64,000 bases of DNA, taken from Heterostelium multicystogenum. Its lineage: Eukaryota; Evosea; Eumycetozoa; Acytosteliales; Acytosteliaceae. This document shows, piece after piece, positions 1 through 10,374 of this stretch (position 1 is the stretch's first letter; each line of letters starts with the position of its first letter). The position numbers and the translations under genes were made by a program. The notes beneath the pieces are model-generated. The model saw only the letters and a program-made list of their open reading frames with translations. It was not told the DNA's origin and made no database searches. The DNA lies in contig RCNN01000507.1 in assembly GCA_003667245.1 (NCBI GenBank), positions 30,777-94,776 of the forward strand. Direction: 5' to 3'.

Positions 1-239
1 TATTAAAGTGCACTTGTTGGCCCAATGGTTCAGGACCATCTTGCAAATAGAATACAATTGTAGAACTATTAACAATATTAAAAGGTTAATGAAATTAAAT
101 AATTAAATTTGTTTTATTTGTTGTATATTGTTAAATAAATATCAGGAATATATACAAATAGAATTTTTGCTATTTATATGTATTGATCGAGAGTTGTTTG
201 TTAAGCATTGTTGTTGCGGTGTTTTGTAAAGTACACTTA

Positions 240-2542
240 TCAATCTGACTTTCCATTCAACTTCTTTGGTCTTCTCTTGGGCTGAAATGGTATTGAGCTG
301 GTGAGTTGCTCACTGATAACTCTGAATCCATAGGTTTGGTTTTGTTGTTGTTGTTGGCTAGGACTAGAGTGTGGATTGGGTGAAAGTGTTGGTGATGAAT
401 TGGTCTCAGTGTTGTAATGACTGCTTAGTGATTGTTGTAAATTTATCATTTGCATTGGAATATTGCTGCTATTTTGCTGGGGTGAAAGTGGTTGGTCGTT
501 GGATATATAATAGTATGCTTGTGAAGGTTGCTCTGGTGATGGAATTCCTGTTTTGTTTCTTTTAACTTGTGGCTGGGGTTGTTGTTGTCGTGATTGTATT
601 GGAGAGGAGACTTGGTGGTATTGCTGTGGTGGATGTTGAGGCTGTGGTGGTGGCGGTTGCTGCTGTTGATATGTATGGTGTTGGAATGGAATATATGTAG
701 GTGCTGGTGCTCTAGTGTGGCCGTGGTGGACTGGGATTTGCGAGGGGTGATGTTGATATACAGGTACTGGTTGTTGTAAAACTGTGTTGTCGGGTATCTT
801 TGAGGAGGAGGCTGTTGGTTTACCATGAAACCATGCTGAGGATATCCTTCGTAGTAAGGAGGTGTATTTTCATTGCTGTTACTATATCTATTATTGTGGT
901 ACTGGATGGGTTGTTGTTGGTGGTGCTGAGGGTGATGTTGGTGATGAGGATAGGGTTGTGGCAATAGCTCAACTTTTGGTGAAAACTGTGGTGGTTGTTG
1001 TTGGTGTTGGTACTGAAATTGTGGATGCTGGTCATATTGATAACTATCCTTTCTTTTTCTTTCATTAATGTTGTTGTTGCTGATGTTGTTGTTTCTGTCG
1101 GGCATAATGTTTGGATAGGCATTGCCCCCACTATTGTTATTATTCTGTGAAGCAAAGTTTGGTGTAGGAGTATTGGAAGACCAACGATTCATTAGACGCA
1201 TATACTTTTTTACGGGTGGATGTTACAGTTCTTCCCAATTCACTGGCAATCATACGCCAACGATTCTCTGACTCCTTCGACTTGAATGACTGTGGATCAA
1301 GCTTAAGGACCAACTCTAGGAGCTGACAACACTCCTCTTGTGACCATAGCTTACGCGAGGAGACTGGGTGCTCTCCGACACCACCATTCGAACCACCGTA
1401 CTTCTGCTTTCTTTCATCATCAGAGTCATAGTTTCCAGCGGGCAATGAATCCAACTCACCACTTGAGCCACCCTCGTCTCCCATTACAAACTGATAAATA
1501 TTATTATTGCTACCATTGTTTTGACCTAAATTACTATTGGTACTATTTTGTTGAATGCCACTGTTGTTGGAAATGGAGGGGCTAGGATTTGAGGGTTGCA
1601 GCTTCTCCTCCGAGATGGGAGGAGATGATGTTGGTGAAACTATAAAATTGCCACTGATAATTGAATTTAAAACCATCTCATTTTGGCCTCCTTTATTTTT
1701 GCTGAGGCTACTGCTGTTGTTGCTACTGTTTGTAATGCTACTTAAATTGCTACTGCTATTATTATTGTTGTTGTTGTTGCTTAGAAAGCTGTTGTTTATA
1801 AAGCTTTTAGCCAGTTGGCTAAAATTTAAATCTTCATCTTTGGTATGTAGAGAGTTACTTTTCGTTGGAAGTGGTGGAAGTGTAGAGCTTAAATCGGGGT
1901 GATAAAAAGATGATCCTGTGATGGGTGAAGATGATGTGGAATTGCTGCCATTGTGTATACCAGTATTCGGTACATTGGGTGAAGTGGAGGATGATCCAGT
2001 TGAGTTGAGTTGGGGTGCAATCGATGAGGGTGAATACCACTGCTTCCATTGATCGCTGATGAGACTGATATTTTGTTACTCTGATTGCTGCCAATATTCA
2101 TTGATAAGCCTGTGTTGTTGTTGTTGTTGTTGTTGCTGTTGTTATTATTGGGTGTGCTACGGTCGTTGTAGTTGGTCACCGAGATGATTGAAGTCAAAGG
2201 ACTGCCACTTCCAGTGGAGGACGATGATTCTGATTGGGCAATCTCAGCGTCAGATTGTCCTCCGCTTTGCAACTGTAGGGTGGAAGGAGTAGTAGAAGTC
2301 AAGGAAGATGCCATTTGAAGTGGTTTTTTCAAAGAGTGTCTGGAGAGTGGGTCATCACCACTGGTGCTAAGCATTCTTAAATGATCAAAGTCAATACCGC
2401 TGTCTTTTCCATTGGTCTTTAGTATACTATTGACATTGTTATTGGTGTTTTCCGATGATGATGGTGATGATGATGACGACGTCGATGATGGTGAAATCTG
2501 ATCCGCACAGAGTAAACCACCAATTTTCATTAAATGAGACAT
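240..2542 (-). CDS. Myb/SANT-like (trihelix-type) DNA-binding protein
   Basis: A single-exon reading path runs from MSHLMKIGGLL at 2542 to a stop at 240, roughly 765 residues. A Ser/Asn-rich N-terminal half leads to one compact helical domain at about 1350-1190 (starts SRKLWSQEECCQLLELVLKL, followed by ENRWRMIASELGRTV and MRLMNRW), whose spaced Trp residues fit a Myb/SANT or trihelix DNA-binding unit. The C-terminal third is rich in Gln, Pro and His and ends in a basic stretch (FQPKRRPKKLNGK) that could be a nuclear signal. Frame slips are needed near 2030, 1205 and 780; the one near 1205 lies in an A6 run inside the DNA-binding domain, and removing one A gives TRKKYMRLMNRW. The family assignment rests on the domain pattern alone. 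A transcription-factor role is inferred and no target is known. Confidence 0.7.
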
Positions 2543-2593
2543 CTAACGAGCGTGATAAGCGGGGGTGTGAATAACACAGTCAACCAAGTTTGT

Positions 2594-2614
2594 GACAGAC
2601 AGACAGACAGACAG
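2594..2614. repeat. ACAG tetranucleotide microsatellite
   Basis: Five tandem ACAG units just upstream of the Myb-like gene start. A simple repeat with no known role. Confidence 0.8.
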
Positions 2615-3260
2615 TAAGCAAATCTTATTTCAATTTTTAAAAAGCAAAGCAGCCCGACTCTTTTTTCAAAGATGTAATTGTTGACTTGTTCGCGCGGCTA
2701 AATTTAAAAGATAAATAGATAGAAGATTAATAAATAGGTAGACAGTTAGATATCTAATTAATAAGAGATAAATAAATAAATAAAAAGACAAATAAATAAA
2801 TAATAGAATATGTATGCTAACAGATGCTATGTTTGGGCTCTGCAGTGTTAGGTTAAAGACAAGAGGGATAAGAATGAAAGGATGGATGTGGATGGTTCAA
2901 GAGATTTGTGGTACCAGCAGCTAAATGAGACATCGAATTGGTGTACATCAAAAAATAAATAAATATTGTTGTGGGATAGAGAAAGTGATGCAAGTTTGGT
3001 CGCCCTTCACTACGATAGATGTTGTACTTTTTTAGAAAAAACTAAACTTGATCAACAATAATATTATTAATTGAAAGTTGATTAATGAATTGTGAATGTT
3101 GATTATAGTTCTGATCAGCATGCAAGTATCCATGCTTGCATACATTGATGGCTAGACAATCACCACGAAAGACGAAGCAAGGATAAACAAAAACGAGTGC
3201 ACGATCGTGCCTCTAGCTTTTCAAGTGTGGGTTGTTGGATTTAGAGATTTTGTGGATAAC

Positions 3261-3360
3261 CACACCCACACAAATATATATTTTCAGGGGAGATTGGGTC
3301 AATGTTTCATATGCGCTAGACTAGTCTATGGGGGTGGACTTGTGGATGGTGGTGTGGGTG
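3261..3360. promoter_or_regulatory. Candidate G-box elements
   Basis: CACACCCACA at 3261-3270 and GGTGTGGGTG at 3351-3360 are near mirror-strand versions of the same C/A-rich (G/T-rich) core. In Dictyostelium such CACCCAC-type G boxes bind G-box binding factor and drive developmental expression. The pair lies in the divergent spacer about 0.7-0.8 kb from the Myb-like start. The motif is short and function is inferred. Confidence 0.3.
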
Positions 3361-6300
3361 GTCTTTGATTTTTTTGATTGACAATAGAAAACACACATCA
3401 GGCAAAGAAAACTCGAATTTTTTTCATCAAAATGGTTTAGTCAAGGTTTATTTTGTGGACAGATGTGGGGCATTATCGTAATAATACTTATGTAGTTGTG
3501 AAGAGATTTTGTTTGTGATGTAGGTACTCCCGATAAGGAATTTCCTTTGTTCAGTCAAGTTGAAAAAGGAAGATAGTTTGTCGATTTGATTGGGTAAGCA
3601 TTGAAATGTTTTCTTTTGATTGAGTTATCAATTAAGAGTTTGATTTGTATGTTTGCAGGGTGCAGAAGTGCAGTAACAGATTGGAAAGTGTTGATGGAGA
3701 TACATCAACAATGATTTAAAAAATATGATATCTGAAATATTATTAATATTGATGGAATCATATTGCCCAAACACAGAACCTTGGCAACATATATAAATAC
3801 AAAAAACAACAGCAGATAAGGTCCTAAACAAACTCAAAGAGGTTATTTTTAGATAGTTTTTTTCCTTGTGATGTTGATTTTTTTGAGCAGAGGTTTTTTC
3901 AAACTGATTTTATACATTGATTTATCGATATAACACATTTTTTTTAGATTGTAAAAATTTGATTTGACCAAAAAAACACACAAACCCAAAAGGGAAAAAC
4001 AACCAACAAAATGTGGAAATAGGCACTCTGTTGATTAATGAATTAATTGATTGTTTTCTTGCATAGATTTTTGCAAGGATTTTGTTGAGAAAAAATTATG
4101 CCTATGAAATTCATTTTTTAGGGTGGCATAAAATATGATGATTGTTTAAATTGTTTGATAAATGTGAATAGAAAGAACGAAATTCCCTTACAATGAGATT
4201 ACTTAACTTACTACTACAATTTCTATTATTATTTTTCTATTATTATTATTTTACCGATTATTTTATTGAATAAATTAGAATCATTCCAATTTATTATTAA
4301 ACAAAATAGATTATAAAATAATGTAGTGGATTGATTTGGATTGGTTTGGATTGGTTTAGAGTTGTTGTATGTTATTACAAAAATGACCACGATGATCATC
4401 TTTGTGTTGTGATTGGTTGTGTCAAGTGAGTACTTACTCCTAAGTTTTTGTTGTTTTGGAAATGTGAAGTGAGTGAGTGCAGAACTTCAAAAAATTGTTT
4501 TACTTTCTTATAAAAATTAATATTGTTATTGCCAATGTTGTATGTAGTTTTAAATGGTTGGTAACATCAAGTGGAGTAGCTGTAATTGTACAAATATCAG
4601 TATAAAAAGATTTAGGAGGAGAGGTGGGTATTTGTTTCAATTCTTTGTGTGTGTTGGATGAATGAATGAATAGGTTGAAACTTATTGAAACAAATAATTT
4701 GTTTAAAGAAGGTGTGAGTTCTAAGTTTTGGTGGTGATAGTGATGTGGGAACTGTTAGTTTTTTGTGGAACTTTACTGATTTGATCAAATTAATAACACA
4801 AGTATATCTAGCATCTGAATATTGTTTATATTGGATTTGATGAATGCATCTGGATTGTGATGATAATGATGCTGTTATTGGAGTTGGATGGTGGATTATG
4901 GATTGGTTTGTTGTTGTTGCTGTTGTTGTTGTTGGAAGATGGATGCTGTTGCTGGATGGTGCAGGTGCTGATTTATATCGTGGAACAAATTAATCGAAAA
5001 ACAAAATAATCAATAAACCAAAACAACGGTTTTAAATGAAATGACAGAGGAGCTATATATAAATATAGGACAGTGTTGGTTTTATTTGTTGATAATTACT
5101 TAAATTTAGAGTAGTTTTAATCTTTTCTTAATTGTGATAATTTTTGGATGCTAAATTTGAAGTTGTTTTTGATTGAGGAACAAGAAGAAATTAATGGTTA
5201 TTAAACTAGAGTTACAATAGTCAAGTCTGTTTGTTTTGTTTCATGAACAAAGTTAAACTTACTACTACTATTAATATTGAGACAAGTAAGCATGTGAGAA
5301 AGAAATGGAAGATGGGTGTTTATGTTGCGGCTTGATTCTAATCCTACTGTTTTGCGCTGATGTGCAGTTTGAAATTAATTTGTTGTTTGCAATATATAGC
5401 TTTCACTCAAAACCACCATAACAACTTGGAAGGTGGAGAGGGATGTAAAATAATTAACCTTACTATTAAAGGTAATAACCAAAAAATAAAACAAAATGGT
5501 TGCTGACTTGTCGAGAGATTGAGTGTGGGTTGCTCGAGGTTGAATCAATCCATCAGAAATTACACACTCCAAAAACAAAACACCACCACCGTGTGTGATG
5601 CTGCTGGTGGTGGTTGAGACCAACTTCAATTTTGCTATTTTGTTGCATTTTGTTTGTGTGTTGTGTTTGTGTGTGGTGGTAGGTAGAAGCATCCTTTCAA
5701 AACACAAACTTCCAAAAGGTTTTTTCACTTCTTGCCTGAGGATCTCTAGCTTCGTGATTCATTGTTGCTGACTACTCCATGACAGGTTCTTTGGTGTAGT
5801 ATTTATTCAAATGGCTGGTTGCTTTAATATTCTTAGTTTGTGACATAGGCGCTGTTCCTTCATGTAATTCACCACTGCTCCTACTGCTCCTCCTACACTA
5901 CATCGCTGTAGATTGATTGAGTTTCCAATGATCATCATTAGTAAATGTAAATTGTCATAGATTTAACTTGTCCATTGATCTTTAAAATTATTGATCAATA
6001 GTAGGGTTAATCCAATGAGTATCACCAGCGCACTGACTAATTATAACTTAGATCAATCAAAATTAAAACACAACCAACATCGCAACAACAACACACACCA
6101 ATCATTCATTCATTTATAGATGTTGTTAAATATGTTCCGGTGTTCATTGAATCAAAATCTACTCAAGAAACAAGCAAGCATTCAGAGTATTAGTTCAATC
6201 ATCATTAATAATAGTTTATTCTTTCTTTAATTGTCTTTCAAAGTAAGCCACCAGGAGGGTTATCAGTGTTATTATTCCTTCTTTGAGTGTGGCCACCATG

Positions 6301-6498
6301 AACATAAAAGGAAAATTTGCCATACAAATAAAGAAATACAGATTTTTTCACACAAAAACCTAATAAGTGCAAAAAACACACAATTTTATTTTTGTTGATG
6401 ATTAGTATCTCTTGGGTGTCTGTCTCACCCATCATTAATACAACCACGACGAAGGTCGATTTCACGGCTATCAGCATCTCTTGTCAATCACAATCATA

Positions 6499-7472
6499 AT
6501 GTTTAATGGCAACATCAATAACCACAATTCTCTAGTTGGTTGCAGTAATTCAACTGACAACAAATACAATAATAATAATAATAACAACAACAACAATAAT
6601 AAACAAAGAGGAGATAGTGTGGCTAGAGGTGTATTTGTTCCCGTCAGAAATGAAACAGCTGTTGTTGTTGGATTTGGCGATTCTAACTTGGTAGAGGTAA
6701 ATCATGATACCAACAGAGGGTTTGAATCGGCACCGATTGTTCTTTTGAATGAATTAGAAACGTTGTATTCTCTTGAGCAAAAACAGCAACAACAACAACA
6801 ACAGGAAGAAGAAGAGCAACAACAAGAAGAAGATGAGCAACAACAAGAAGAGCAACAAACACAGGTTACAAATGAGATGAGCGATGATCTTGTACACCAA
6901 CTTTCTGCCCGAAGACCAATTAAAACAGTTGGAGTGTACGTATAGTTTGAATTTCAGTTTGATTTGGCTGGTTACTTTCCCTTTTTCAATGAATCTAACC
7001 AATTATTATTCGACCTGTTGTTTCAAGATTACACGTTGTGGACACTCTTTTAAATCTGTGTTTGATTTCTTACAATGGATATCGGATGGTGATTGATTTT
7101 AAAAGCTTCAGTGCTGGAAAATTGCCATTTTCAATTAACTCCCTTCATCAATTCATTGGTGATTTAGTTTACATTCAAGCGATTAATACAGACATGGTAA
7201 GATTGACTCAAGTTCGAATTATCTCAATATTCAAACTAATGAAACATCATCGACAATCCAAAATCATTTCATTTTATTAGAAAGAAAGAATCATGGATTT
7301 TATTACCAACAATGGTATACCATTGAATGAGGACGCAAAAGACGGAGTGTTGATTGAAACTCTAGTTTTGAAAGTGAAATACTTTAAGGACGTCGATGCA
7401 TTGGACACCAATTTGTTTGAATCTGCACTACTTCTTAAAAGAAAATTTGAATCCTTTTTGGAAACAGTTTAG
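6499..7472 (+). CDS. ten1: Probable CST complex subunit TEN1 with polyN/polyQ insertions
   Basis: Three exons, 6499-6935, 7028-7196 and 7281-7472, join in frame with GT..AG introns and give 265 residues with no frame break. After a poly-Asn segment and a short LLNELETLYSLEQ stretch comes a Gln/Glu run; the C-terminal ~125 residues then read as an OB fold: KTVGVLHVVDTLLNLCLISYNGYRMVIDF strands (exons 1-2), SLHQFIGDLVYIQ, and VLKVKYFKDVDALDTNLFES followed by a helix. The QFIGDL and VDALDTNLF patterns match, from memory, QFIGEL and VDGLDLNLY-type motifs of plant TEN1. TEN1 binds STN1 in the CST complex, which caps telomeres and helps Pol alpha-primase fill-in. No profile search was possible. The start is the first ATG before the polyN run; the low-complexity inserts are typical dictyostelid expansions. 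Confidence 0.6.
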
Positions 7473-7728
7473 GTGGATGCATGAATGATAAATTTATGCG
7501 ATGTTGACAACATAGATTTATACATATCTGGTTGTGTCACATGTTTTTGTTTGACACATATCAAACCCTCCATTCACACCACCCACCACTACAACCACCA
7601 CTCCCAACCAACCAATTTCAACTTCACACACTTTTAAAAACAAGTAGGTTTTCAACTCCAGAACAAACCAACAAATATCATCTTCAAACAAATATTCGTT
7701 TAATGTTCCTGTTTGTAGTGTATATAGA

Positions 7729-7905
7729 ATGAATAGTATTGGATCAGGTTGGAAACATCTGTTGGCCCTGTCAATGATAGTAATACTGTTTGCGGGACTA
7801 GTATATGGTGCCAACGTGGAGTGTTTTGGTCAACTTCGAAATTGTCGAAATACCAGGTCTAGGTGTATTGAGCAATATAGAGATTGTATTGGCAGGCACT
7901 TTTAA
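7729..7905 (+). CDS. Small secreted peptide with four evenly spaced cysteines
   Basis: An uninterrupted 58-codon frame from ATG to TAA. The N-terminus has a Lys-containing n-region followed by a hydrophobic core (LLALSMIVILFAGLVYG), a convincing signal peptide with likely cleavage after VYG or YGA. The mature part is about 30 residues with exactly four Cys in a C-x6-C-x6-C-x6-C array (CFGQLRNC, CRNTRSRC, CIEQYRDC) and is basic. The seven-residue period would put all Cys on nearly one face of a helix or allow two disulfides in a hairpin. I recognise no family. It lies 256 bases downstream of the TEN1-like stop on the same strand, with CA-rich DNA upstream that could be its promoter and leader. 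Secretion is inferred from the leader; function is unknown. Confidence 0.6.
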   Translation: MNSIGSGWKHLLALSMIVILFAGLVYGANVECFGQLRNCRNTRSRCIEQYRDCIGRHF

Positions 7906-8432
7906 ATAAATAGTTATGACATACAAAGCTTCTTAAATAAACATCTTACCATTGTACTTACATGAAATATTGCTTGGGATGTTCAGTTATTTAGGTGGGT
8001 CACAGACAAAAGGCGAGAGCACTTGATTAGAATTGATTGTTTTCAAAATAACAAGTAGACTTTGTTATCAGTAACCAATCTCGAAGTGATTGAATAAGAT
8101 TTCATATCAAAGCTGAGCCAACCTAGGCAGAGCTCATTAGACGATCAGTGGTTTTCATCATTCCAAATCTATTATTTTGCCTTGTTTCGAAACAAGTCAA
8201 AGCTCGTCTATGAAAATTCAAAAACTTTAAAACGACCGATTCTTTTACCAAAACTTTGGTGATGGGACAATTGAGAATAAGCAAAGTAAAAGAATGATTT
8301 CTCATCAAGGAGTAAATGAAAGAAGGTGGTTTGATTCATTCTTTATTATTAATGAATCTCTTTGGACCTTTTGTTGTTTTAAAGTTGTTGATACGATTTA
8401 TTTGATATATATATTTTACAGTGTTATTTAGG
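7906..8432. other. Intergenic stretch with an inverted repeat
   Basis: About 530 bases between convergent gene ends. It holds a perfect 10-base inverted repeat, ATTCTTTTAC at 8239-8248 and GTAAAAGAAT at 8286-8295, with 37 bases between the arms. A 61-codon minus-strand frame here has no recognisable features. I see no gene. Confidence 0.5.
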
Positions 8433-8879
8433 TTATTTCTGTGGCTTATGTGTTCTATTATACCTAAAAGATAGATAGATCGATTATTAATGATCAAAAG
8501 GAAGTGGTCATTGTTGTCAATGTTGATGTTGAAACACTTACTCTCTTTCAGATATTTCTTGAAGTCTAAGTTTCTTGTCTTCTTCCTCGAGTTTTTTTGA
8601 TTTCACCTTCATTGATTGTTGTCTTAGTTCTTCTTGGTCTAATTCTTGCAATGAAGGTGCATCATCTCTTCTAAAGCCTAACCAACTGCTCCATTGCACT
8701 GGGATAATACGGGGATTGGGTTCACCATCGTAGAACTCAATGGTTCGCTTCTCTTTTCCTTCAAAGTAATGTTTATAGTATCTGTTATTTAATCTATCAT
8801 GACCAACCAGCTCTTTAGATCTTAAGTTGAACCTATCTAATAGATTCTTGAAACGATGTATTGCTGCTCTGCCACTCAT
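8433..8879 (-). CDS. ndufaf2: NDUFAF2 (B17.2L/mimitin) complex I assembly factor
   Basis: Exon 1 spans 8879-8542 and a short second exon 8463-8433 adds EYNRTHKPQK after a canonical GTAAGT donor and a TTTTAG acceptor, giving 122 residues. Reading through the donor would end immediately (GAG TAA), so a 113-residue form is the alternative. The protein carries the NDUFA12/NDUFAF2 family signature: ELVGHDRLNNRYYK, then an extended strand region, RIIPVQWSSWLGF and a charged C-terminal helix. The charged helical tail favours the assembly factor NDUFAF2 over the structural subunit NDUFA12. In mitochondria this protein binds a late complex I intermediate and leaves before NDUFA12 joins. No frame break is needed. 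Confidence 0.75.
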
Positions 8880-9360
8880 TGCTTTATCCTGATATTAATA
8901 TATATATAATTTAAAATGCAAGCATCATTAAATGACAAAATTCACAGCATTTCAAAATTTTAAAAATTACATATTTTTGGGGTTAAGTTTGTAAAAATCA
9001 CAGAGTGGTTGCACTATTTCAATGAAGATGTTTTTGATCAAAAGCTTCTTGTGATTTAAACTTATTGATTGTATTGTATGAGTCTTGGGAATCAAAGGAA
9101 AATTAATAAATTAACATATTTGCAATTAGCGAAACATTTTTTACCACAAGCAATCACAATCAATCAAAACCCACAAGCTTACATTAAAAACAAATAATAA
9201 TTTACATCTAACTTATTATTATTATAACCACTCAAGCTTACCCTTCAGCTGTTGATAAATCAATTAGTTAGATAAAATTAATTTATGATAGAATTGAATT
9301 AACTGCAGTTATTGTGTAATAATATTTATTCTTATTTCTTATTATTATGTTTTGTTAGAT
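8880..9360. other. Divergent promoter region
   Basis: 480 bases of AT-rich DNA between the starts of the NDUFAF2 gene (-) and the membrane-protein gene (+). I see no gene; it presumably holds both promoters. Confidence 0.5.
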
Positions 9361-10311
9361 ATGTCAAAGTTTGATGTATTTGAAAGGCTGAAGGAATCAT
9401 CCTCTGATCAGGCTGAGGAAATGGTTCAGATGTTGGGCGCACACAACCCGAACCATGAGCGGATGGACGCATATGAGCACGATAATTCATATCCACCTCT
9501 GCCTATCTTTTTCTATCCAAACCAATTTACAAAGTACAGTCAATTGCTCATGGCAACTGACCCACTTTCCGTTGCTTTGCTTGTGGCAACCTTAACCATA
9601 GGTAAGTGATCGGACATGTCTTTAGAGGAATCGATTTTTAACCACTCATTTCCTATTGTTTACATTAAATTTAAACAGGTGATGTCGAGTATTATGAAGC
9701 TACACTACTATTTATACTTTTCAATTTTACGATATTGTTTGGTCGTCATTTGATTTTATTGGAGTTGGATCTGTCTACCTTTGTCCGAACAAAACTATAC
9801 ACTGGAAGTTGCTTTAAAGCATTGCTAAAAGTCAGCTTTACGCATGGTAGTGGTGCAAGAATTAGAGATTTGAACTATATTGACGTTGATTGGAATTGGT
9901 GGACGGCTTTTGTATCTTTCTTATACAAGTAGTCTTGGAGAAACCAATTGGCGCTTTTACAATATGTTTTTGGTTTCGTGCATCGCCTTACTACTCTCAT
10001 TTTTCCAGTTGTTTGCATACATTTACTGTTTGTGGTGCGTAAAGATACCCCAAGAAACAGAGCGTAGACTAATGCCACACAAAAAAAGACACCATCCCGC
10101 ACGACTTCAAGTTGGCACTGTGCTTCTGGAACGCAAATATTCCAGGGCATTATGCGAAGAGCTGGCAGCCAAGTATAACGTCCATATCGTATGGATGAAG
10201 CAAAGACTCTTAAAACCAAACAAGCAAATTAAAAATCCTCACGAGAGTATATATAATACTCAATCCATTCCATTTCCAAATCCATACCCAGTGCACAAAC
10301 ATATGAGCTAA
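9361..10311 (+). CDS. Unrecognised multi-pass membrane protein
   Basis: ATG at 9361, intron 9602-9678 (GTAAGT donor, AACAG acceptor) and a second exon to 10311, with one frame slip near 9925 that joins VSFLY to TSSLGETNWRF. The result is about 290 residues. A soluble acidic N-terminus of ~60 residues is followed by hydrophobic segments around ATDPLSVALLVATLTIG, EATLLFILFNFTILFG, WWTAFVSFLYTSS and FYNMFLVSCIALLLSFFQLF, so three to five membrane spans. The C-terminus is basic (MPHKKRHHPARLQ). No motif I know is present. The overlapping minus-strand frame at 9875-10219 is a shadow. The apparent break is probably a consensus error, given how widespread such slips are in this window. Confidence 0.6.
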
Positions 10312-10374
10312 AACGCCAATGTATGCATAACCCAAAATAAATGTATTTATGAACATTTAATCTTTTATTAAATT

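Larger units (their letters stand above)
2543..6498. other. Long gene-free divergent spacer
   Basis: About 4 kb between two divergently transcribed genes. It is AT-rich, with homopolymers, AATA repeats near 2700-2810, an ACAG microsatellite and GTT-rich stretches near 4910-4940. Open frames inside (for example 5375-5728 on the minus strand and 3628-3837) have no recognisable domain, no codon pattern like neighbouring genes and no convincing splice partners. It probably holds promoters and long leaders of the flanking genes. Confidence 0.6.

Noticed and set aside
5375..6477. Minus-strand frames at 5375-5728 and 6238-6477
   Set aside because: No recognisable motif, His/Thr/Ser-rich from CA repeats, and no supporting splice partners.
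9925..9930. Programmed frameshift or mini-intron in the membrane protein gene
   Set aside because: An intron here would be about 18-31 bases, shorter than any other in the window, and ordinary indel error explains the break.
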